From contig JASXTE010000002.1 of assembly GCA_030280995.1 (NCBI GenBank), positions 40,218,183-40,282,182 of the forward strand: a stretch of DNA of 64,000 bases, in the 5' to 3' direction. The translations under genes were made by a program, and so were the position numbers. Shown one piece after another: positions 1 to 8,966 of this stretch (position 1 is the first letter of the stretch; each line of letters starts with the position of its first letter). Source of the DNA: Hemileia vastatrix. Its lineage: Eukaryota > Basidiomycota > Pucciniomycetes > Pucciniales > Zaghouaniaceae. The notes below the pieces were generated by a model. The model made no database searches and was not told where the DNA came from. It worked only from the letters and a program-made list of their open reading frames with translations.

Positions 1-15
1 AAGCCCTACACCTGA

Positions 16-1240
16 AAATCAAAGGCAGGTTCAGGTCAGCTTAAAAAGGATGATTATCTCATCATAATCAACTTCCTTAAAATAAAATCAAATTTTGAAG
101 CATGTTTTGGATGTGAAAAGTCCACTCGTATTGGACGTCCACCTTCTTCAAAGGTTAATGGCTACTTGTTGATGGCCAATGAAGTAAGGAAGAAAACAAG
201 GGGGAGAATCGATATCAATCCTAAACAAATGAAGGAGAGATTTAAGAGTTACCATTCAAAATATAAAAAGACTCATCATGCTGCAAATGAAACTGGCTTT
301 GGTATTGACGATGATGATTTGGAGATTGGAATTACTACTGTTTCCGAAAAGCTCAATGTCATGTTTCCTTTCTATGAGGAAATGGATAATCTTTTTGGCT
401 CCCGAGTTGATGTAAACCCTTGGTTTCTACACGATACTACTAAGCATATACCCTCTGGATCCAAACCTTCCTATAATCTACCCAAAACACCTTTACTTGA
501 AGGAGATCAATCCCCTCCACCTTCTAACCATAGTTCAGCTGAAGATGATCCCGACTATCAAGCAGAACAATTATATCGCAGAAGATCTGAATCATCAGAG
601 GCCCAAAATTTAAATGTATGTTTACTTTTTGTTTTTTCTTCAATTCTTCTCTGAATTTCTCTTTCTTTCTAGTCTCCTCCTACTCAAACTCAATCTCCAT
701 TAAATAATCTCAATTCTGGAAATGTGAATACCACTTTAGAAGCTGCTTTAGAAGAACTTCCTGAAGCCTCTTGTTCAAACTCCAAACTAAAGCGTCGAGC
801 CTCAACTTCAATGAACTTGAACCATCTATTAAAACGTGGTAATACTTCAACAAGCTCATTTGACTCCCTTGAGGATTATTTTGAAAAAAAAGATATAAGT
901 AAGTTTTGTTTACTATATATCTTAATCATTAACTCATTTATTTATTTATTTCAATTTAATTTTCTCAGTGAAATCAACTATTGCAAATAATGCCCTTGAC
1001 TTTGAGAAGATGAAGTTTGATCATATGCTAAGGAAAGATCAGCAAGCCTTAGATTTGGAAGAAAAAAAATTTGAGGTAGAGCAGATGGAAAGAGTAAATG
1101 ACCGTCAATTTCAAAGAGAAATGGCTACTTGTGAATTGGAAAAACAAGAGAGTTTTAAAAAAAAAGATTTCATTATGGAATGTGTTAAAAATGGCCAATC
1201 TTATGAGGACATTAAAAAATTACTTGACCTTTTCAATTGA
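16..1240 (+). CDS. Myb/SANT-like DNA-binding protein, transposon-associated (5' end cut by window)
   Basis: Three exons join in frame: up to 615, 673-898 and 969-1240, with donors GTATGT (616) and GTAAGT (899). The frame is open back to position 16, so the start codon is in an upstream exon outside the window. The N-terminal part has the hallmarks of transposon-linked Myb/SANT-like proteins: a GYLLMANE helix, a basic RKKTRGR stretch, KQMKERFKSYHSKYKK, then GFGIDDDDLEIG and a FYEEMDNLFGSRVDVNP segment. The middle is Ser/Pro/Asn-rich. The last exon encodes a charged coiled coil (EEKKFEVEQMERVNDRQ..) ending in a short helix. In PIF/Harbinger elements such proteins bind element ends and help nuclear import of the transposase; that role is inferred here. 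A broken paralogue lies at 13303-14784. The gene is convergent with the oxygenase gene downstream. Confidence 0.75.
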
Positions 1241-1410
1241 TAAATTGTTTTTCTAGTTAATTTAATTTTGTTTGATTTCTTTTTGTTAATATTTTCTTAT
1301 ATGCTGACTTATAAAAGGAAACGAATATGGTACGTTATTTTTGACAAAAATTTGAATGTATAAAAAAAATTTTCTATCTTTACTTTCTAGTCAATAAGTT
1401 TGCTTATCTA

Positions 1411-1690
1411 AATTTTTCTAAGTCATCAATTTCACATGTCAAATTTAAAAAATTGGCAATGCCCTCCCCTGCATTTTATTGAAACAAGGGGTGGGTACCA
1501 CCAAATTTTTCTAAGTCATCAATTTCACATGTCAGATTTAAAAAATTGGCAATACCCTCCCCTGCATTTTATTGAAACAAGGGGTGGGTACCACCAAATT
1601 TTTCTAATTCATCAATTTCACATGTCAGATTTAAAAAATTGGCAATACCCTCCCCTGCATTTTATTGAAGTAAAGGGTGAAAGTCATCAA
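1411..1690 (+). repeat. Three tandem copies of a 93-bp repeat between convergent genes
   Basis: Copies start at 1411, 1504 and 1597 with a constant 93-bp spacing. Each contains AATTTTTCTA, a TTCACATGTC block and a C-rich GCCCTCCCCTGCATTTTATT block. Because 93 is divisible by three, an open frame crosses all copies as a 31-residue repeat, but I treat it as non-coding. A single diverged copy lies in inverted orientation at about 13175-13260, at the same place between the oxygenase and Myb/SANT genes of element copy 2. The tandem expansion is therefore specific to copy 1. The remaining sequence to 1977 is AT-rich and shows nothing else. Confidence 0.9.
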
Positions 1691-1977
1691 AATTTAATAT
1701 AATTACATAAATTAATTAATATATAAATAAGATATGTCAAATATACTACTTTTAAAGTAATGACAATTCCTTAAGCCAAAATGCAGATCAAGTCTAGAAA
1801 CTAGGTTTGGGACTTTCCACAAGTATAGGCTAGAGGAACCCCATGAAACAAATTAATGTTATCATGATTACCATTTATACAACACAAGGTCGTGGGCCCA
1901 TTACTTTAATTTCATAAATTGAAATATCATATTTATTTATTAAAAATTTATGGAAGAATATTAAATATTTGGTGACT

Positions 1978-3167
1978 CTACAAATCCCCATACTTTTTGG
2001 ATCTACCTAAATAATTTTTAAATTTATTACCTTTTTCTTCTTTTTTTAACTTGTTTATTCGTTGGATTAACTTTTGATTGATCTGGAAAGAGCAACCAAA
2101 ATGCGTGAAGTCTTGACAAGATTCCAAACCTGGAGGAGCCTTTGTGGTTTGGTGATTATCGTAAGAAGAATTCCAAACTGTTTTGATGATTCCATTTCCT
2201 AATCCAAAATCGATTATACATCTATGATCCGGGAAATATAATCCATGTCCTTTAATTTTAGCAGGTGATTGAATAGGTTGTCCAGTGATAGGATGAATAT
2301 ATGTGAAAATTCCATAAGTGAGGTAATTGACATCATTTGTGTCGGTGTGAATTCGATTATGTAATCCAGAATGAGTGATTATAACATTTGAAAACATTAG
2401 ATAATCTCTGCAAATATCTTCCCATTCAGAGTCACACCAGTTTGGTATTCCAAATCTCATAGCAACTTCATGATTTTTTTCAAAAGCTTTATTGAAGAGT
2501 TTTTTAAGTCGAAGAGCAATAAATGAATTAAATGAAGGTAAAGTATTCCATTTTCGAAAATCATTATCTAATTCAGCTTTAGATAAAGATCTGAGTAAAG
2601 AATATATGCCTATTTGAATTAAATTCAGTAAAATGATATTAAAAAATCCTGAAAAATCTTTAAACATACCAAGAGAAAAACCTTTAACAAATCCTGGTCT
2701 CCATCCAATTCCAATCATGATTCCACCCAACAAATTCTTATTCCTTAAAGATAAGCAAACGAAAGCCATTTGGTAGAGTGTTATGATGAGATCACAGAGT
2801 TGATTAAATGAATCATCTTTTAAACCATTAAAAGAATGGTTTTCGTAAATAAATTGAGGTTTGAAAGTATTATTAATAACAGCTTTAACTTCATCAGCTC
2901 CAGTTTCAGTTAAATAATGTATATTTTCAGGTAATGTTTTCAGATATTTTTTTTTCTTTCAACTTTAGTTTTATAGTACTTGATTTTTGAAATATGGCCA
3001 AATAATTGATCCAAGTGAATTTTTATTTTATAATTTCTTTTATTTCGATACTGTTCATTTTTTGACAATGTTTTAGATGATGATTGAAAAGAAGCTGAAT
3101 TTAAAGATGATAATGAAGTTGAAGATGATGAGAGTGAGGTAAGTGGTGAATCAGAAGTTAAAGTCAT
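1978..3167 (-). CDS. TET/JBP-like 2OG-Fe(II) dioxygenase, probably frameshifted
   Basis: Family members oxidise 5-methylcytosine or thymine in DNA using Fe(II), 2-oxoglutarate and O2. The C-terminal half shows the double-stranded beta-helix signatures: RIHTDTNDVN supplies the HxD iron ligands, TYGIFTYIHPITGQP and KIKGHGLYFPD follow, and THFGCSFQIN supplies the distal histidine. The N-terminus is Ser/Thr-rich (start at 3167), followed by a Lys/Tyr-rich stretch. The frame breaks at an A9 run at about 2946-2954. Downstream of it a second frame stays open from a KYLKTLPENIH segment to the stop at 1978, so one inserted or deleted A separates two otherwise intact halves. Total length is about 395 codons. 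It resembles the Tet-like oxygenases of rust fungi; enzymatic activity on DNA is not shown by sequence alone. The neighbours are the Myb/SANT gene (convergent) and the transposase gene (same strand, upstream). Confidence 0.72.
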
Positions 3168-3359
3168 GTATTTTTCTACTTAAAAATTTGTTACTTTTCA
3201 AACACCCAAAATTATACATTAAAAAAAACTCACTTAATTTAAATTAAAAAATAAAAATTCCTCAAAAGACTGATGAGAATTTTTTTATTTCACTTGAACT
3301 TAATGAATATTTTTCTCTAAAATTAAAAAAAAATCAATAAACTGTTAAATTTTTTTTAA
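3168..3359. other. AT-rich spacer upstream of the oxygenase start
   Basis: This stretch is nearly all A and T with several poly-A runs, and no coding sequence is visible. It probably contains the acceptor side of a leader intron that begins at the GTAAGT donor at 4219-4218 on the minus strand, but I could not choose the acceptor. Confidence 0.4.
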
Positions 3360-4085
3360 CACTTCCCCATTCCCCTAAATTCCCCTCTCCAAAGCCCTCT
3401 CCCACCTCCCAAAAACCCTTGGAATACCCCCCTCCACCCCCCACCAAATCCACCAAATCCCCCCTCCAAATCCCCCAAATCCCCCCTTCAAAACCACCTC
3501 CAAATCCCCTCCAAACCCCCCTCCAAATCCCCCTCCAAACCCCCCTTCAAACCCCCCTCCAAACCCCCCGCAACCCCCCCAAACACCCCCTTCAATCCAC
3601 CTCCTTTCACCCCCTCCAACCCCCCTCCAAATCCCCCTTGAAACCCCCCCAATATGTCCCTCTAAACCCCCCTAACCTCCCCTCCAACTTACTTAACGAT
3701 TCGCTAACGAATCGTTAAGTGAAGTTTAAGGGGGGGGTAGGAGGGATATGAGGGAGGATTTGGGGGAGTTTTGAGGGGGATAGGAGGGGGGGTTAGAGGC
3801 GGGTTTGGTGGGGATTTGGAGGGAGGATTTGGGGGATTTGGTGGGGGGTGGAGTGGAATGAGGGGAAGATATGAGGAGACCAAGAAGGTGGAGAAAGGGA
3901 GAGATGAGACCAAAGAGGGAGAAAAGGGAGGTTAGAGTGAGCCAAGGAGGGGGGAATAAGGCAGCCAAAGGGGGTAAAAGGGGGATGTATCCATTCCAAG
4001 GAGAGGGTAAAGGTGGGAAAAAGACCAGGCCAAGGGGGGATAAAGAGAGAAAAGAGGGAGAGAAAGAGAGAGAAAAAAAAAGGTT
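3360..4085. repeat. About 700-bp quasi-palindrome: C-rich half, perfect hairpin core, G-rich half
   Basis: The left half (3360-3685) is built of short units such as CCCCTCCAAA and CCCCCTCCAAAT, almost free of G. The right half (3725-4085) is purine-rich with units such as GGGGGAGTTTTGAGG and GGAGGGAGG, almost free of C at first. The centre is a perfect 13-bp inverted repeat, ACTTAACGATTCG at 3690-3702 and its complement at 3707-3719, with loop CTAA. One strand can therefore fold on itself over hundreds of bases. Long open frames through the tract are compositional artefacts. It lies between the oxygenase and transposase genes and has no obvious counterpart in element copy 2. Confidence 0.85.
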
Positions 4086-4109
4086 AATTTTACCTATAAA
4101 TTTAAAAAC

Positions 4110-4118
4110 AACCACTTA

Positions 4119-4158
<40 letters not shown>

Positions 4159-4185
4159 AAAAAACCAAAAAAAAAAAAAAATTAG
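4110..4185. repeat. Poly-A tract with interspersed CC
   Basis: A run of more than 30 A residues is followed by AACCAAAAAACCA and a further A run. It forms the right edge of the purine-rich half of the quasi-palindrome. Polymerase slippage and assembly collapse are likely here. Confidence 0.9.
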
Positions 4186-4219
4186 CAAAAAATTTAGTAA
4201 AAACAATAAAATGACTTAC

Positions 4220-4480
4220 CTGGAGAGATGAGTTGAGAAAAAATAAATATAAGTGAAATTGATTGAGTGATGTAGGAAGAGAGGAGAAAACGGATATGAG
4301 TGAAGAAAAAAAAGAGAGTGACTGAAAAAATATGCGTTTGCTGAAAATATGCGATTTCATGTTGAGTTGATGAAAGAAAACACAGAGAGAAAAAAAAAAG
4401 ACTTTAACAGCAAATTCAAAAACCAAAAAAATATGCAAAAAAATTTACCATTCTCAGTGAATAACACATGCAAATTGATA
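4220..4480 (-). other. Conserved leader or first-exon region ending in a splice donor
   Basis: On the minus strand this region ends in CCAGGTAAGTCATTTTATT, a consensus donor with the cut after 4220. The same donor context, preceded by a T-rich stretch with CAACATGAAATC, recurs on the plus strand at 10640-10933 in element copy 2. Conservation of a donor between two otherwise diverged copies suggests a real non-coding first exon. From its position and direction it most likely belongs to the oxygenase transcript, starting just after the 3' end of the transposase gene. Open frames here are T-rich and not convincing as protein. Confidence 0.5.
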
Positions 4481-4503
4481 ATTTGAAGAGAAAGTAAAAA
4501 AAA

Positions 4504-5763
4504 TTAAAATTGCGTTGAAAAATGTTGGAGTGTTATTGGAAGAATTTTTGCCCTTATACTAGTTGATTGAGAAATAGAAGTGTTGGATATAGTCGGAGGT
4601 GAATCAACTTGTTCATCTTCATACAGCTCTAACCATTGATCTTTGAGGTCAGCAAGTAGGTTATGAAGTATAGTGCAACACAGAATCCAGTTGATCACCG
4701 CCTCCATTTCAGATTTATTTCTAAGAGGACTTCTTAATTCCCTTAAACTAGAAAAACGGCCTTTCAAGATTCCAATAGAATGTTCAATACGGACTCTTGA
4801 CTTTGCCAAATGATTGTTGAATTTGGCATTTTGACTGTCTTCTGAAGCTGCTCCCCAAAAAGCAGGAAGTACATACTTTCCATTCACATAAGCAGAATCT
4901 GCAAGAAGATACTGATCTTCATCAAAGAATTTTTCAGGTTCATTTGAAATATGCATTCTTTGGAAGACGTAGGAGTCATGACATGAGCCAGGATAGCCAG
5001 TGAAGAATGATATAAATTTTTTGCTTACGTCACATATAAGCTGAACGTTAATTGAATATCTATAAAGAAGATATATTTGTTTGTGTTAGTTTCAAAGAGG
5101 ATGAAAGGAGTTAAAAATAATCTACCTCTTTTTACGGTCAAAGTAATTGTTTCCACCTTGAGCAGGTTTCTGGCTCAAAGGAATAGTAGTACCATCAACA
5201 AAACCAATACATCCTGGAAAGCCCTCTGCTTGCATAACCTGAGATGATTCAAGTCGCTCTTCTTTTGTTGGCCAGGTGAGCAGTTGAGATTCCAAGGAGT
5301 TGATGGCAGTGATACATCGTTTGGTATAAGTGTTAACTGAACCATACCCTAAATCAAAGACATTTTCTAAACGTTTCAAAGCGGCTCCATTACCATTTGA
5401 ACCCAAACAACATAGTGTGATGGCCAATTGAATTGAAGGATGTCGTTGTTCTTTTTGAGAATTATTGTGAAATATGGGATGATCCTGAATAAGCTCAAGC
5501 AATTTAAGGAAAAATTCCTGAGAAGTCCTGAACAGCTGTCTAAAACTGGGTGTAGATAGGTTAAGAAGTGTTTGGATGGTGTACTTGGGGGTATGAAGTA
5601 CTTGAGGCTTTCTGGGAAGAAGGTAACGTTTCCTGGCCATTTTTGATAAAACGACAAAATCTTCTTCTAGATCAGAATTGGAATCAGAGTCCAAGAGAAG
5701 TTCAAGAGCCATGAAAGTCATTGCTTTATGTAATTTATCACGATTTGAAAGTGAGGAAGGCAT
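4504..5763 (-). CDS. PIF/Harbinger-type DDE transposase
   Basis: Two exons, 5763-5126 and 5059-4504, are joined by a 66-bp GT-AG intron and give about 397 residues, the usual size for the family. The N-terminal region is helical and carries a helix-turn-helix (KRLENVFDLGYGSVNTYTKR). The catalytic triad is visible: Asp in GFVDGTTIPL near the end of exon 1, Asp in YLLADSAYVNGKY, and Glu in SRVRIEHSIGILKGRF. The TGYPGSCHDSYVFQ block is also typical. The frame is intact, so the enzyme could be active. It lies about 290 bp inside the element terminus at 6056. The last residues PITLQHF recur in the transposase fragment at 10476-10646, linking the two copies. Confidence 0.9.
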
Positions 5764-6056
5764 AACTCTTATATGATATGATATGAAGATGTAAGTGATG
5801 TACGATGTTTTGAGTTATGAAGTGTTATGCTGTGGAGTGCTGCGTATGAATGGGATGATGCTGACAAATCAGTGAAATGGGACTTGATCGTGAAATCAGC
5901 ACTTTTGGTTGAGAAAGTGCGGATTTGAGTGAAATAAGTGACTTATTTCATTTTGAAATCCACCAGTATTGGGGCTAGTGTGTTTTGGAAATCCGCACTT
6001 ATTTAAGTGCGTATTTGGTCAAATTTAAGTGCGGATTTGCCAGAACTGACACCCCC
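5764..6056 (-). repeat. Element terminus with subterminal inverted repeats
   Basis: The outermost bases on the minus strand are GGGGGTGTCAGTTCTGGC (from 6056). Inside them the 11-base word AGTGCGGATTT occurs at 5915-5925 and 6029-6039 and, inverted, as AAATCCGCACT at 5989-5999. A perfect 19-bp palindrome, GAAATAAGTGACTTATTTC, sits at 5931-5949. Such repeated subterminal words are plausible binding sites for the transposase or the Myb/SANT protein. The segment also serves as the promoter and leader of the transposase gene. Confidence 0.7.
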
Positions 6057-7134
6057 TAATAACAGGTGCTCTGATAGGTGTTATTTTGTAAGTATCATGA
6101 GATACATCTTTAATTATTTCAGCTTCTTCAATGGAAGTTAAAGATGTATCTGTATGAGGTATAGCATCATTCAGGAACATTATATCCTGTTCTAATACAA
6201 ATATCTCATTTTCATCATCACTGTAAGATATGTTACTTTTACAATCCTCACTGGATTCCATATTCTCATCTTCATGATTACTTGGCTCAGAATTCTGGGA
6301 GGTTTCAATAACATTTATTCTTTTCTTACACGTGTGACCTTTAACCCAAGGTTCATTACATTTATAACAAGTGTTATTCTCTTGTCTTTTAGGGACAAGG
6401 GGAGCTGAAGGTTTTTTCTTCTCCACTGGTAATTTACTTGTAGTAGGTTTTACCACGTCAACACTTTTCCTGTAATTAATATACTTGGTTTCATATTTGT
6501 GGTTTAATAATATTTCATTACATATATTAATGAACCCAGAGGTATCTCTGATGGTTTCAGTTCTAGCTACAATAATGTCTCTAACTGATATAGGTAACTT
6601 GTATATTATCTTTTCTTTCCACTCTTCATAATCCATTTTTGGATCCATGGCTTTCATGATTTTTATTAAATTTATTAAAAATACCATAGGTTTATCTCCA
6701 GCATTTGGATTATATCTGGCCTTTTCATACAATCTTTGTTGAGTGATTCTAAATTTTGGGCCACCAAATCGCCTTTCAATTAGTGCCTTCCATTCATTCC
6801 AGGAGTAATTAATTCCCTCACTCAATACAGATTCAAACCATAATAAGGCCACATCTGTAAATAAAGATATTAACTTTGAAGTAATTTCTTCATCAGGTAA
6901 TTTGTATGAAAATTTTAAGTTATCAATTCTTTGTATGAATTCCTGCCAATCAGATTTTGAATCTCCGTCAAAAGATGGGTACTGATCTAACTTAGGCCAG
7001 TTCTTTTGGCTAGTTTTTGCTTCCCTAACCTGAGGAATATTGAGTAATTCACTTACTTTAGAAAGATGATCATGTATTTCATCTTTTACTGATTTATTAT
7101 TCTCAGAGCCCATGATACTATGTTCATGTTCCAT
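6057..7134 (-). pseudogene. Gypsy-1 gag with zinc knuckle, interrupted at its 3' side
   Basis: The reading frame starts at 7134. It contains a gag core (WPKLDQYPSFDGD, LISLFTDVALLWFESVL, WKALIERRFGGPKF) and a retroviral-type zinc knuckle, CYKCNEPWVKGHTC. It then runs through an acidic linker to the start of the protease region and stops making sense at 6056, where the Harbinger-type element begins. The homologous segment of Gypsy-2 continues into an aspartic protease. Gag forms the particle that packages the element RNA. Confidence 0.8.
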
Positions 7135-7143
7135 AATTGGTGT

Positions 7144-8387
7144 TTAATTTGCATGTTTCATGAAAACAGGCACTCTTGCCACATAAGAAGTGTTATCTTT
7201 TATTCTTTCATTATTTTTCAACATTTTTGCTACTTCTATTTCCACTCTTTGTAACCTATCCTGTATTACTGGTACATGAGTTAGGGTGTCATTTACATTT
7301 GAAAAAGATAATTTAACACGTCCCTCAATGGTAGCCATAATATTCTGAGAGTGTTCTAATTTATTTTCTAAATATCTAATCTCAGATTTTAAGCCCTTAT
7401 TCTCATTGATTAATTCATTATTTGAATTTTCAATAATTTTTAATCTATTGGCTGTTGCACTCAATTATTGTGTTAGCTGTAATAATACCTTTTCTGTATT
7501 ATTGTTTGACTCTTTTGAGAACTCTTCCAATTTTTCAATTCTCAATAATAATTTACTTATTATCTTTAATTCCATTGGATTTTCTTTTAAAAAATATTCT
7601 ATTTTTTCTGTGTCCAACTCAGAAGACTCATCATTTGATTCCATTTTAATAGCATTATCCTGGTGATCAATAAAACTATCTACATTGTCTTTGTGCAAAG
7701 ACAAGTTTAACATATTTTTTTCAAATGAATAATCCTTTAAATCATTATCAATTATATCCAATATTTTTTTATCAATCTCATTACCTATGAGTAATTCATT
7801 GTTAGGTTGATGTAATTGTTCATAAGAAGTTGGATGACTCACCAAGGTCTTACTCCATTTCCCCTGCCTCTCCTTGGCTTTCCCCTGTAAGGGTGACTGC
7901 TGGATCCTTGTTGAGGAGGATTGTTGTAATTTTGGGCGTACCAATCCCATTTCCATTTGCTTACTGTAATTTTTTGGTCCTCCTCTTGGGCTGGAGGTGT
8001 TGCTATCGAATTGTTGGATGCCACTGTTGGTGGTTGAGTCTTTATGTCCACTAGAGCTTGGTTGACTTCTATGAAACCTTGAGCTGCTCTCTTTTCCAGA
8101 TTGTTGATCTGGTCCACTATGTTGTTGACTCTTATTGTCAAGGTGTTCATTAGGGTGGATAGGGAGTGAACTTGTTCTTGTAATGTATTTTTTGACTTCT
8201 TTATTGAAACCTGCTTTAGAAGCTTTTCCCTTTCCTCCAGAGACATTTGTGGAGGGTTGTTGATTATGGGAGAGTCCTGGCCCTCAATTTGAATGTCCTG
8301 TAACAGGTCTTTCAGCTCTAGGTCTTAAGTTATAAGGTTTTGCCTTATTACTTACAATGTCATTGTTGTCACACATTTTCACGTGGA
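7144..8387 (-). pseudogene. Gypsy-1 N-terminal gag region, coiled coil, frameshifted
   Basis: Several overlapping minus-strand frames cover this region: an N-terminus with KPYNLRPR near 8350, a coiled coil (MSLEEREKLLKQVSIKKSKN.. at 8246, LEKRAAQGFIEVNQALVDI), and further acidic and helical stretches down to 7144. Gypsy-2 shows the same pieces and the same change of frame between the KPYxLRPR start and the coiled coil. The frame change is therefore ancestral, or the family uses two overlapping frames. In-frame stops show this copy is no longer functional. Confidence 0.6.
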
Positions 8388-8966
8388 ATTTAAAGAATTT
8401 GAGAATTTAGATATAAAAACTTCAAAAAGGAGTTTTATCAGTTTTTATCAATACCACTGAAGACAATTTTATTGCATACTTATTGGTATGAAGTGAATCC
8501 TTAAGTGCCAAAAGTCAAATATGCTTTTTATGTGGTAACTTAATTTAACTGGTCTACAATATGTAGCTGTGTTTTTATATTTAAAAGAAAACAACTGTTA
8601 GTAAGATTCTCTCTAAATATTTAATGAATATTACAAACCAATAAAAAGAAAAGATTAAGAGTCCTGTTAAAAGAAAACAATTAATCAGTTTATTTGGTTT
8701 ATTATCTGCAAAAGATCACAAATTTAATTGGTCTATTGACAGACTACCACTAATAACAATTTTATGTTAAATTAGTGGTAAAATTGTTGATTCAATATCA
8801 CAATTTTATTATATAACAGGGCTTCTTTTTCTGAAATCACTATATAAGTGACCCCAACCTGTTGTAATTATCCAAATATTTCTATAGGGATATTATTTAC
8901 GTGCACCTTCTATTGAAAATTTCACTTACTGGATTATAACAGAATTCTTGAGGAAAGGCCCCCAAT
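8388..8966 (-). other. Gypsy-1 untranslated leader and primer-binding region
   Basis: No gene is visible. Directly inside the LTR edge the minus strand reads ATTGGGGGCC, the position of a primer-binding site in Ty3/Gypsy elements. The rest is AT-rich leader, conserved with 36600-37198 in Gypsy-2. Confidence 0.6.

Larger units (their letters stand above)
1..6056. mobile_element. PIF/Harbinger-type element carrying oxygenase and Myb/SANT genes (copy 1, left end outside window)
   Basis: The right terminus is seen directly. Read on the minus strand it begins GGGGGTGTCAGTTCTGGC at 6056 and is flanked by TAA at 6057-6059, the TWA-type target used by PIF/Harbinger elements. Immediately outside lies the coding sequence of a Gypsy element, broken after a Pro-Val-Ile, so the element landed inside that retrotransposon. 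From 6056 leftward there are a DDE transposase gene (-), a TET/JBP-like oxygenase gene (-) and a Myb/SANT-like gene (+). I found no second terminus between 1 and 6056, and the rest of the interrupted Gypsy element is absent, so the left end should lie before position 1. A collinear inverted copy occupies 10470 to about 14.8 kb. That all three genes belong to one element is inferred from this collinearity. Confidence 0.72.

Noticed and set aside
1400..1700. CRISPR-like array
   Set aside because: The three repeats are contiguous without unique spacers, and the genome is eukaryotic with spliced genes.
1436..1702. Open frame with a 31-residue repeated peptide
   Set aside because: It is produced by the 93-bp tandem repeat whose length is a multiple of three; the inverted single copy at 13175-13260 is not open.
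3419..4185. Several overlapping proline- or lysine-rich open frames on both strands
   Set aside because: They follow the C-rich, G-rich and A-rich composition of the quasi-palindrome, overlap one another on opposite strands and have no domain-like features.
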